Part shown: positions 1 through 6,806 of the stretch, piece after piece
How positions within the stretch are numbered: position 1 is the first letter of the stretch
Layout of the letters: every line of letters begins with the position of its first letter
Source of the DNA: an uncultured Clostridia bacterium
GTDB taxonomy: Bacteria; Bacillota; Clostridia; TANB77; CAG-508
Length of the DNA: 38,119 nt
Assembly (NCBI GenBank): GCA_944391825.1
Contig: CALXUZ010000006.1
Coordinates: 1-38,119, forward strand
Reading direction: 5' to 3'
Notes under the pieces: generated by a model
The model's input: the letters and a program-made list of their open reading frames with translations, nothing else
What the model was told of the DNA's origin: nothing
The model's database searches: none
Made by a program: the position numbers and the translations under genes

Positions 1-147
1 CAACTACTTAACCCATGTAAAAAATTTATTTTTGACATGCGGACGGAAGGCGACAGCAAGGACAAACGACATAATACAATTGTGGGGATAATATAATTTA
101 TAAAATATTGTCAAAAATCTGCGTCCACATTGACATTTTAAATTTGT

Positions 148-174
148 TTAGGGACGACCAATGATCGCCCCTAA
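148..174 (-). terminator. 12-bp hairpin downstream of mreB
   Basis: Read on the minus strand, two 12-base arms flank a 3-base loop (ATT). All positions pair if two G-U pairs are allowed, and the core is GGGGCGATC / GGTCGTCCC. It lies 46 bases past the mreB stop. The tail is AT-rich but is not a real T-run, so it could be a weak terminator, an mRNA 3'-end stabiliser, or a dispersed GC-rich palindrome. The hairpin is seen directly; the role is inferred. Confidence 0.5.
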
Positions 175-180
175 GCATAA

Positions 181-215
181 ATTCTAACCTCTAATTTCTA
201 ACTTCTAACCTCTAG
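181..215. repeat. Five tandem 7-bp units
   Basis: On the plus strand the tract divides exactly into attctaa, cctctaa, tttctaa, cttctaa and cctctag, that is NNTCTAR repeated five times. It starts 5 bases from the mreB stop and runs towards the hairpin at 148-174. Similar heptad phasing with another core occurs at 9756-9783, and two related units lie at 13514-13527. Function unknown. Confidence 0.6.
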
Positions 216-219
216 CATA

Positions 220-1224
220 TTATTTTCTCTTTTTACTATCTAATATATCTAAATTATCCAAAGCTTTTCCTGTACCAAGTGCCACACATGATACCGCATC
301 TTGTGCTATCATTACATTTATTCCTGTTTTTTCCTGCAAAAGTTTATCTAGCCCATCTACTAGACAACCACCACCAGTCATATAAATTCCTCTATCACTA
401 ATATCTGCTGCTAATTCAGGGGGTGTTCGTTCAAGTACACTATGTACAGCATCAACCACCATCATTGCTGGTTCTGTTAAGGCTTCTAACATTTCGCTAG
501 AGTGTACTGTAATAGTTTTTGGAAGTCCAGTTACTAGATCTCTACCACGTATATCCATTTCCATATCTTGAATTTTAGGATACACACATCCAATATTTAT
601 TTTTAAATCTTCTGCGGTTCTTTCTCCTATCATCACATTATATTTCTTTTTAATATATCTAACAATTGCCTCATCAAATTTATCACCTGCAACTTTTAAT
701 GAAGTGCTAACAACAGATCCACCAAGTGAAATAACTGCAATGTCAGTAGTTCCACCGCCAATATCCACTACCATGTTTCCACAAGGTTTTGAAATATCTA
801 GTCCAGCACCAATAGCAGCTGCAATTGGTTCTTCTATTAAATATACCCTTCTTGCACCAGCTTGTGAAGCAGCATCTATTACTGCTTTTTTTTCCACCTC
901 TGTTACTTGTGAAGGTATGCAAATCATAATTCTTGGAGAGAATATAAATTTTCCTCCAACACGATTAATAAAGTATTTAAGCATTTTTTCTGTTACTGTA
1001 TAATTTGAAATAACACCATCTCTCAAAGGTCTTGTTGCCACTATGTTTCCCGGTGTTCTTCCAAGCATCCTTCTAGCCTCTTTTCCCACAGCTAGCACTT
1101 CGCCTGTATTGCTATCTACCGCAACAACAGATGGCTCCCTTAAAACAATTCCTTTTCCCTTAACATATGCAATAACAGTGGCTGTTCCTAAATCTATGCC
1201 AATATCTTGTCCATACTTAAACAT
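220..1224 (-). CDS. mreB: Rod shape-determining protein MreB/Mbl family
   Basis: Bacterial actin that forms membrane-associated filaments and guides the elongation cell-wall machinery. The actin ATPase fold shows clearly: phosphate-1 motif IGIDLGTATV near the N-terminus, the phosphate-2 loop DIGGGTTDIA in the middle, and the adenosine motif MTGGGCLVDG near the C-terminus. Length (334 aa) is usual for the family. I chose the ATG at 1224 over a TTG six codons upstream because AAAGGAACG, a good ribosome binding site, lies just before it inside that extension. mreC and mreD are not adjacent; the upstream neighbours are a membrane protein and lexA. It has its own promoter. MreB, Mbl and MreBH cannot be separated by eye. 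Confidence 0.95.
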   Translation of the reverse strand: MFKYGQDIGIDLGTATVIAYVKGKGIVLREPSVVAVDSNTGEVLAVGKEARRMLGRTPGNIVATRPLRDGVISNYTVTEKMLKYFINRVGGKFIFSPRIMICIPSQVTEVEKKAVIDAASQAGARRVYLIEEPIAAAIGAGLDISKPCGNMVVDIGGGTTDIAVISLGGSVVSTSLKVAGDKFDEAIVRYIKKKYNVMIGERTAEDLKINIGCVYPKIQDMEMDIRGRDLVTGLPKTITVHSSEMLEALTEPAMMVVDAVHSVLERTPPELAADISDRGIYMTGGGCLVDGLDKLLQEKTGINVMIAQDAVSCVALGTGKALDNLDILDSKKRK

Positions 1225-1255
1225 TAAAATCGTTCCTTTCAAAACATATTACATT

Positions 1256-1277
1256 TTTGTTACAAATTTGTTACAAT
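1256..1277. repeat. Tandem 11-bp palindromic repeat at the mreB start site
   Basis: Two adjacent copies of TTTGTTACAAA/T (1256-1266 and 1267-1277) match at 10 of 11 bases. Each copy is itself nearly palindromic (TTTGT-TACAAA). They sit over the expected transcription start and early leader of mreB, where a regulator could bind. The flanking ATTACATTT is also duplicated (about 1248 and 1281). Function is inferred only. Confidence 0.4.
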
Positions 1278-1304
1278 TATATTACATTTTAAATAAAATA
1301 GCAA
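1276..1304 (-). promoter_or_regulatory. mreB promoter
   Basis: Minus strand: -35 TTGCTA (1299-1304), a 17-base spacer, and -10 TATAAT (1276-1281). It lies about 50 bases before the chosen mreB start and just after the terminator at 1316-1348, so mreB is probably transcribed on its own. Confidence 0.7.
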
Positions 1305-1315
1305 TCTATTTTTGC

Positions 1316-1348
1316 AAAAAAATAGAGTATATTTTTATACTCTATTTT
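1316..1348 (-). terminator. Rho-independent terminator
   Basis: A perfect 13-bp stem (1319-1331 with 1336-1348) with a TTTT loop, followed on the minus strand by a run of T. It ends the transcript of the membrane protein gene 1375-1893 and insulates mreB. Confidence 0.85.
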
Positions 1349-1374
1349 AACCACTTTTTTACTTGTTTATACAA

Positions 1375-1893
1375 TTACAAAAAGAAATATCCAAGTATCG
1401 CAAAACTAATAAGTGCTGCTGGTCCATCTATTGGTATTGTATCCAGTTCGTCTTCTGTAGCATCTTCTACTTCGGATTTATCTACCATACTAACTTTTAC
1501 AGAAGAAACATTGTCATATTTAAATCCCAGTTCATAATTTTTTTCTTCTTCAGGAACTAGATATTCCACTTCAAGATATTTAGTGCCCGCGCAAACATCT
1601 CTTGGTGTATAAAAGTCAAATTTAAGATATTTATCATCTAAAGGTTCATCTGTAGTATTTTTTATGGTTCCTTTTACATTACCATTTACATTTGATGCTT
1701 CTGCTGAAGTTATTGTAACTTGCGGAGATGTAATGTTTATTTCATAACTTGTCATTGGTTTATATAGTGAGTTTGTTAGACCTGCTATTATAAAATTAGA
1801 AAATACAAAAAATAGTATGAATATTAATGCATAGCAGAAGAATACTTTCATTCTAGGGCGTCTATCAAAAAACCATATATCTAAGTAATCCAT
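1375..1893 (-). CDS. Membrane-anchored protein with FxLYD-like extracellular domain
   Basis: Not recognised as a named gene. The 172-aa product has a short basic cytoplasmic N-terminus, a transmembrane helix at about residues 17-38, a beta-rich external domain (about 50-135) and a second hydrophobic stretch at the extreme C-terminus. The domain has the pattern of FxLYD/immunoglobulin-like modules: a GxxKGTIKNTTDEPLDD strand-turn followed by a pro-glutamate stretch (LVPEEEKNYE). It starts 15 bases after the lexA stop, has an AAAGGGGAG ribosome binding site, and is probably co-transcribed with lexA. The fold assignment is an inference from pattern alone. Confidence 0.75.
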   Translation of the reverse strand: MDYLDIWFFDRRPRMKVFFCYALIFILFFVFSNFIIAGLTNSLYKPMTSYEINITSPQVTITSAEASNVNGNVKGTIKNTTDEPLDDKYLKFDFYTPRDVCAGTKYLEVEYLVPEEEKNYELGFKYDNVSSVKVSMVDKSEVEDATEDELDTIPIDGPAALISFAILGYFFL

Positions 1894-1908
1894 AAAAATC
1901 TCCCCTTT

Positions 1909-2574
1909 TTAAATTTTTCTAAATACTCCTGATACTTTTCCTAAAATTTTGCATGTCGGAACTATTATTGGGTCCATTGTGCTATTCTCTGGTTGCAACC
2001 TAATGTGATCTTCTTCTTTATAAAATGTTTTAACAGTTGCTTCATCATCAATTAACGCAACAACAATTTCACCATTTTCTGCTACATTTTGTCTTCTAAC
2101 TAAAATGTAATCACCATCTAAAATTCCAGCCTCTATCATGCTTTCTCCACGAACAGTAAGCATAAAACTATCGCTATTTCCAACAAAATCTAGTGGAATT
2201 GGGAAAGTATCTGTAATATTTTCTACAGCTAAAATTGGTGCACCTGCTGTAATTTTACCTACTACTGGAACTTCTACTAATTCTCTACCTGTATAATATG
2301 TTTTTGTTTCTATTGGTTTTTCTAAAAGTTTTCCTTCTTTATTTTTTAATAATCTTAATGTTCTTCCCTTTTGGTCTTCCTTTTTTAGATATCCTTTTTC
2401 AACAAGTTTTCCTAGGTAGCCATGTACTGTAGCTGTAGATTTTAGCCCTACTGCCTTACCAATCTCTCTAACAGATGGAGAATATCCTTTTTCATCTAAT
2501 TCTTTTTGAATAAATTTCAAAATTGCCTTTTCCCTTTTATTAATTGCCATTGGGTCTTTTATTCTTTTTGGCAT
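1909..2574 (-). CDS. lexA: LexA repressor (SOS response)
   Basis: Repressor of DNA-damage genes that cleaves itself when RecA filaments form. The 221-aa product has the winged HTH near residues 30-60 (KGYSPSVREIGKAVGLK), the Ala110-Gly111 cleavage site in VVGKITAGAPI, the catalytic Ser145 in VRGESMIEAG and the catalytic Lys182 in DDEATVKTF, so it should be active in autocleavage. I placed the start at the ATG at 2574 because GAAGGAG lies 9 bases before it; an upstream in-frame extension has no such site. I saw no GAAC-N4-GTTC operator upstream. It precedes a membrane protein gene in the same transcript. Confidence 0.95.
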   Translation of the reverse strand: MPKRIKDPMAINKREKAILKFIQKELDEKGYSPSVREIGKAVGLKSTATVHGYLGKLVEKGYLKKEDQKGRTLRLLKNKEGKLLEKPIETKTYYTGRELVEVPVVGKITAGAPILAVENITDTFPIPLDFVGNSDSFMLTVRGESMIEAGILDGDYILVRRQNVAENGEIVVALIDDEATVKTFYKEEDHIRLQPENSTMDPIIVPTCKILGKVSGVFRKI

Positions 2575-2618
2575 CACGCACCACTCCTTCTCTTTTCTAA
2601 TATTTCCAATCTTTTTAT

Positions 2619-2647
2619 ATAATAACATACAAACAAAAAAATGTCAA
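2619..2647 (-). promoter_or_regulatory. lexA promoter inside the obgE terminator
   Basis: Minus strand: TTGACA (2642-2647), 17 bases, TATTAT (2619-2624). The -35 box lies within the left arm of the obgE terminator hairpin, so one DNA segment both ends obgE and starts lexA. Transcription would begin near 2612, about 40 bases before the lexA start. Confidence 0.6.
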
Positions 2648-2667
2648 ACAAATATTTGACATTTTTT
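2636..2667 (-). terminator. obgE terminator
   Basis: A 13-bp AT-rich stem around TGTCAAA / TTTGACA with a 6-base loop, followed on the minus strand by a T-run. It begins 4 bases past the obgE stop. Confidence 0.8.
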
Positions 2668-2670
2668 ATT

Positions 2671-4002
<1,332 letters not shown>

Positions 4003-4007
4003 TTAAA

Positions 4008-5024
4008 TTATTCAAAATAATCTAATTTCATTGCCTTTCTAACTTTTCTCATAGTTTCTTCTGCTGTAGTTTTAGTTTTTTTAGTTCCTTCTATTAATAT
4101 TTTTTCTACCAATTCTGGACGTTCTTCATAATATTTTCTTTTTTCACGAATTGGATTTAAAAACTCATTAACATTTTTAGCAAGTTCCTTTTTGCATGCA
4201 ACACAGCCTCTTTTTCCTGCCTTGCACTCATCACATACACATTTTACTTCATCTAAGCTACTAAATAGTTTATGATAATAATAAACCATGCATACATCAG
4301 GATGCCCTTGGTCATCTTTTTTTATTCTTGCTGGATCTGTTACAGCACTCATAATTTTTTTGTTAACTTCTTCTTCAGTATCTGATAAGTAAATAGCATT
4401 TCCTAAAGATTTACCCATTTTTTCATTTCCATCTAAGCCTTTTATTCTTTTAGCTTCCGAAAGCACAGGTTCTGGCTCTGTTAATGTTTCTCCATAAATG
4501 CTGTTAAATTTACGTACAATTTCCCTACATTGTTCTATTAAAGGAAGTTGGTCTTCCCCTACTGGAACCACAGCTCCATCTACTACTGTAATATCTGCAG
4601 CTTGGCTTACAGGATAGCCTAAAAAACCATATGTAACACTTTCTCCAAAAAGTTCCTTTTTTTGTGCTATTTCTGTTTTTACTGTAGGGTTACGCTCTAA
4701 ACGTGCTATTGTTACCAAATTAGAATAAAACACTGTTAGTTCAGCAGTTTCTGGTATCATTGATTGTATATATATTGTCGTTTTTTTAGGGTCAATCCCA
4801 ATTGATAAGTAATCTAAAATAACCTCTTTTACATTTTTTCTAACTTTTTCTGGATTATTAAAATTATCTGTTAATGCTTGCACATCTGCAATTAATATAT
4901 ATGGGTCATATTTTCCACTATTTTGCATTTCAACTCTTGTTTTTAGTGAACCAAAATAATGACCAATATGTAGTCTTCCTGTTGGTCTATCACCTGTTAA
5001 CATGCGTTTTTTCTTTTCTTCCAT
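4008..5024 (-). CDS. trpS: Tryptophanyl-tRNA synthetase with iron-sulfur-type Cys motif
   Basis: Class I synthetase charging tRNA-Trp. The HIGH motif is at residues 19-22 (RLHIGHYFG) and the KMSKS loop is KMGKS at 202-206. The 338-aa length is normal. The anticodon-side domain carries Cys245, Cys267, Cys274 and Cys277, spaced C-x21-C-x6-C-x2-C, with extra Cys262 and Cys264. This closely resembles the [4Fe-4S] motif known from Thermotoga maritima TrpRS (C-x22-C-x6-C-x2-C), so a cluster is likely. No T-box leader is present upstream, which is unusual for a Firmicutes trpS. It has its own promoter and is followed by obgE. Confidence 0.96.
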   Translation of the reverse strand: MEEKKKRMLTGDRPTGRLHIGHYFGSLKTRVEMQNSGKYDPYILIADVQALTDNFNNPEKVRKNVKEVILDYLSIGIDPKKTTIYIQSMIPETAELTVFYSNLVTIARLERNPTVKTEIAQKKELFGESVTYGFLGYPVSQAADITVVDGAVVPVGEDQLPLIEQCREIVRKFNSIYGETLTEPEPVLSEAKRIKGLDGNEKMGKSLGNAIYLSDTEEEVNKKIMSAVTDPARIKKDDQGHPDVCMVYYYHKLFSSLDEVKCVCDECKAGKRGCVACKKELAKNVNEFLNPIREKRKYYEERPELVEKILIEGTKKTKTTAEETMRKVRKAMKLDYFE

Positions 5025-5060
5025 AAACTCACCTTTTCTTTTTTTATTTTAACAATATAT

Positions 5061-5089
5061 ATTATACTTTATTTTTTTAAATTTTACAA
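5061..5089 (-). promoter_or_regulatory. trpS-obgE promoter
   Basis: Minus strand: TTGTAA (5084-5089), a 17-base spacer, TATAAT (5061-5066). It lies about 40 bases before the trpS start. The short leader leaves no room for a T-box. Confidence 0.75.
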
Positions 5090-5104
5090 TTATATACACA
5101 TAAA

Positions 5105-5134
5105 AAAATATTACCCTAGAATATTATTCTAGGG
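5105..5134 (-). terminator. rplU-rpmA terminator
   Basis: A perfect 9-bp stem, CCCTAGAAT (5114-5122) with ATTCTAGGG (5126-5134), and a 3-base loop. On the minus strand it is followed by TAATATTTTTTT. It sits 10 bases past the rpmA stop. Confidence 0.85.
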
Positions 5135-5144
5135 CATTTAAATC

Positions 5145-5417
5145 TTATTTTGCTACACTTTCTTCTACTGGATATACACTAACCTTCTTTTTATCTCTAC
5201 CTAATCTTTCAAATTTTACTTTTCCAGTTACTTTAGCATAAAGAGTATCATCACTACCAATACCAACATTAGTACCTGGATGAATTTTAGTTCCTCTTTG
5301 TCTTACTAATATATTTCCAGCAGGAACAATTTGTCCATCTGCTCTTTTAAGTCCTAAACGTTTTGATTCACTATCTCTTCCGTTCTTAACACTACCTTGA
5401 CCTTTTTTATGAGCCAT
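5145..5417 (-). CDS. rpmA: 50S ribosomal protein L27, without Prp-cleaved extension
   Basis: L27 sits at the base of the central protuberance, with its N-terminus reaching the peptidyl-transferase centre. The 90-aa product reads [20 protein letters not shown] from its first residue. Most Firmicutes L27 proteins carry a leader ending in a ...FFA(S) motif that is cut off by the protease Prp; here that leader is missing and the mature-like sequence starts at once. The ribosome binding site is GGGAGTGAG. The rplU-rpmA gap is only 48 bases, so the prp (ysxB) gene usually found there is absent too. Confidence 0.98.
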   Translation of the reverse strand: MAHKKGQGSVKNGRDSESKRLGLKRADGQIVPAGNILVRQRGTKIHPGTNVGIGSDDTLYAKVTGKVKFERLGRDKKKVSVYPVEESVAK

Positions 5418-5465
5418 TATATCTCACTCCCTTCGATTTTTAACAATACGAAACTATTTATTTAC

Positions 5466-5894
5466 TTAAGCTTGTTTTTTAGTTGTTTCAGCTTTTTTTG
5501 TTGTAGTTTTTGTAGCTGTTTTTGCTGATGTAGCTTTAGCTTCTTTTTCAGCAGCTTCTGATTTTACTTCAGCTTTTTCGCTAGCTGTTTTTATTTTTGT
5601 AATTTCCACTTTAGTATATGGTTGTCTATGTCCTTGTGTTCTTCTGTAGTTCTTTTTAGCTTTATATTTGTACACTAGAACTTTTTTACCCTTACCGTGA
5701 GAAACCACTTTTCCTTCTACTTTAACACCTTTTACATAAGGAGTACCAACTTCTACTTTTTTGTCATCAGATACTAATACAACATTATCAAATGTTACTT
5801 TTTTTCCTTCCTCTACATCTAATTTTTCAAAAAACACTACGTCTCCTTCTGCTACTTTGTATTGTCTTCCACAGCTTTCAATAATTGCGTACAT
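5466..5894 (-). CDS. rplU: 50S ribosomal protein L21 with Ala/Lys-rich tail
   Basis: L21 binds 23S rRNA. The first ~100 residues are canonical ([37 protein letters not shown]). The protein then continues for about 40 residues of low-complexity Lys/Ala/Thr/Glu sequence, against a usual total of about 103 aa. I chose ATG at 5894 because GGGAGGTG lies 8 bases before it; an upstream in-frame ATG (5912) lies within this site. It is first in an operon with rpmA and is preceded by a structured leader. Confidence 0.97.
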   Translation of the reverse strand: MYAIIESCGRQYKVAEGDVVFFEKLDVEEGKKVTFDNVVLVSDDKKVEVGTPYVKGVKVEGKVVSHGKGKKVLVYKYKAKKNYRRTQGHRQPYTKVEITKIKTASEKAEVKSEAAEKEAKATSAKTATKTTTKKAETTKKQA

Positions 5895-5991
5895 TACTAG
5901 TACACCTCCCATATTTTGTATACTCGCTAAGCATCAATACAAGGCAATTGCTAAAAGCAATATTTAGTTGCCCGACCCAGGCGGCTTACAG
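5895..5991 (-). promoter_or_regulatory. Structured 5' leader of rplU (L21-leader candidate)
   Basis: The transcript before rplU is about 97 bases long and much less AT-rich than other gaps here. A nested hairpin (GGCAA ... TTGCC outside, ATTGC-TTTTA-GCAAT inside) lies at about 5943-5973, after a GC-rich segment reading GCCGCCTGGGTCGGG. Position and operon match the autoregulatory L21 leader family known upstream of rplU-rpmA in low-GC Gram-positives. I cannot align it to the family model, so family membership is inferred from context. Confidence 0.55.
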
Positions 5992-5997
5992 GTAATA

Positions 5998-6027
5998 AGT
6001 ATACCATAGAGCAAGGCGCCATGTCAA
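5998..6027 (-). promoter_or_regulatory. rplU promoter
   Basis: Minus strand: TTGACA (6022-6027), an 18-base spacer, TATACT (5998-6003). The -10 box lies in GTATACT, which has a perfect complement (AGTATAC, 5918-5924 on plus) at the other end of the leader. Confidence 0.7.
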
Positions 6028-6070
6028 GTGTTTGAGATTTTTTTCTTAACAAAATCAAACGTTTTAAAGA

Positions 6071-6099
6071 AATCCCGGTAAACAAAGTTTACCGGGATT
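6071..6099 (-). terminator. Terminator of the small Cys-rich gene
   Basis: A perfect 13-bp stem, AATCCCGGTAAAC with GTTTACCGGGATT, and a 3-base loop, followed on the minus strand by TTCTTT. It lies 25 bases past the stop of the 60-aa gene. Confidence 0.8.
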
Positions 6100-6123
6100 A
6101 GGAACTTTTGATATGATATCCTT

Positions 6124-6306
6124 TTACTTAAGCACTTTTTCAGGAGCTTTATAACAAGCTAAGATGTTCGTCTTTGAACACCTAGACTTACACCGACCTT
6201 CTTTTTTACAGCCAGAGTATTTCTGACAAAGGGTGGCTAAGTATTGAGGATTGGTCTTTCTTTCCCTAGAGTGACCAGCGATCTTGTTGTTGTTACCATT
6301 TGTCAT
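6124..6306 (-). CDS. Small basic Cys-rich protein, unknown
   Basis: Not recognised. The 60-aa product is very basic and has five cysteines in its second half (C-x5-C-x5-C-x3-C-x7-C), which could bind a metal ion. No signal peptide or membrane helix is seen, so it is probably cytosolic, and a nucleic-acid or ribosome partner is conceivable given its charge. Strong evidence that it is real: an ideal AGGAGG site 7 bases before ATG, a consensus promoter, and a perfect terminator. It is a stand-alone transcription unit between ylbF and rplU. Confidence 0.8.
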   Translation of the reverse strand: MTNGNNNKIAGHSRERKTNPQYLATLCQKYSGCKKEGRCKSRCSKTNILACYKAPEKVLK

Positions 6307-6329
6307 ATCAATTCCTCCTAAATTTTTTG

Positions 6330-6343
6330 GTGGCTATTGCCAC
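6330..6343 (-). other. Leader hairpin before the small Cys-rich gene
   Basis: GTGGC-AATA-GCCAC forms a 5-bp stem near the start of the predicted transcript, upstream of the AGGAGG site. It may stabilise the 5' end; no known riboswitch is recognised. Confidence 0.4.
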
Positions 6344-6354
6344 TTATGTTTTTA

Positions 6355-6383
6355 ATTATACCACCTTTCTGGCACAATGTAAA
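6355..6383 (-). promoter_or_regulatory. Promoter of the small Cys-rich gene
   Basis: Minus strand: TTTACA (6378-6383), a 17-base spacer, TATAAT (6355-6360). This is close to consensus and suggests steady, high expression. Confidence 0.8.
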
Positions 6384-6394
6384 GGAATGTTTTG

Positions 6395-6727
6395 TTAAAG
6401 CACATCTTTTATTGCTTCTGCAATTATTTTGTTAACATCTGCTATCATTATATTAAATTTTATTTCTAAATCAAAATATTTTTTTATGTTTTCATCAGAA
6501 ATTAAAGTGGCATACATTTCTTCTAATTTTTTGCTTTTTTCTTCGTCCTTTGCTTCACCTGTATATGCCATTAATTGAACTTCATATCTTAATTTTTCAA
6601 AATCTTCTACTTTTTGTTTCTTTTCAGAGTCATTATGAATTTCATCTTTTAATTTTTTATATTCCTTATACTCCTCAGATTCTCTTATTTCTTGCGCTAA
6701 TCTATTTGCAGTATCATATACTTGCAT
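6395..6727 (-). CDS. ylbF: YlbF/YmcA family protein
   Basis: Helical 110-aa protein of the Com_YlbF family. In Bacillus subtilis YlbF and YmcA act with YaaT in a complex that controls RNase Y-dependent mRNA maturation, and affects competence, biofilm and sporulation. Features: nearly all-helical and highly charged, an N-terminal TANRLAQEIRESEEYKEYKK segment typical of the family, and no membrane segment. The ribosome binding site is AGGAGGAAC. It follows the glycogen-synthase-like gene; a 44-bp palindromic repeat separates them. YlbF, YmcA and YheA cannot be told apart with confidence. Confidence 0.85.
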   Translation of the reverse strand: MQVYDTANRLAQEIRESEEYKEYKKLKDEIHNDSEKKQKVEDFEKLRYEVQLMAYTGEAKDEEKSKKLEEMYATLISDENIKKYFDLEIKFNIMIADVNKIIAEAIKDVL

Positions 6728-6760
6728 TTTAGTTCCTCCTTGTTCTTACTCCTTGAAGAA

Positions 6761-6804
6761 GCGTCCCTTAGTCACCCTTTTTAGGGTGACTGGGACCCGT
6801 CCCC
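6761..6804. repeat. 44-bp REP-like palindromic element, copy 1
   Basis: The core is AGTCACCCT-TTTT-AGGGTGACT (6770-6791), a perfect 9-bp stem. It is enclosed by GTCCC/GGGAC and flanked by direct CGTCCC motifs. It matches the element at 19333-19376 at 37 of 44 positions, in the same orientation. It begins 3 bases after the stop of the GT4 gene. Confidence 0.8.
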
Positions 6805-6806
6805 AA

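Noticed and set aside
1-147. TTTTTGACA ... TGTCAAAAA inverted repeat at the left edge
   Set aside because: The arms are short, about 75 bases apart and AT-rich, and no gene partner is visible at the window edge; chance or a remnant is likely.
1043-1537. Plus-strand reading frame across the mreB promoter
   Set aside because: It runs opposite to mreB and the 172-aa gene, crosses the terminator, and has no ribosome binding site or recognisable motif.
5025-5104. T-box riboswitch before trpS
   Set aside because: The gap is 120 bases, the promoter leaves a leader of about 30 bases, and no T-box sequence or anticodon-type loop is present.
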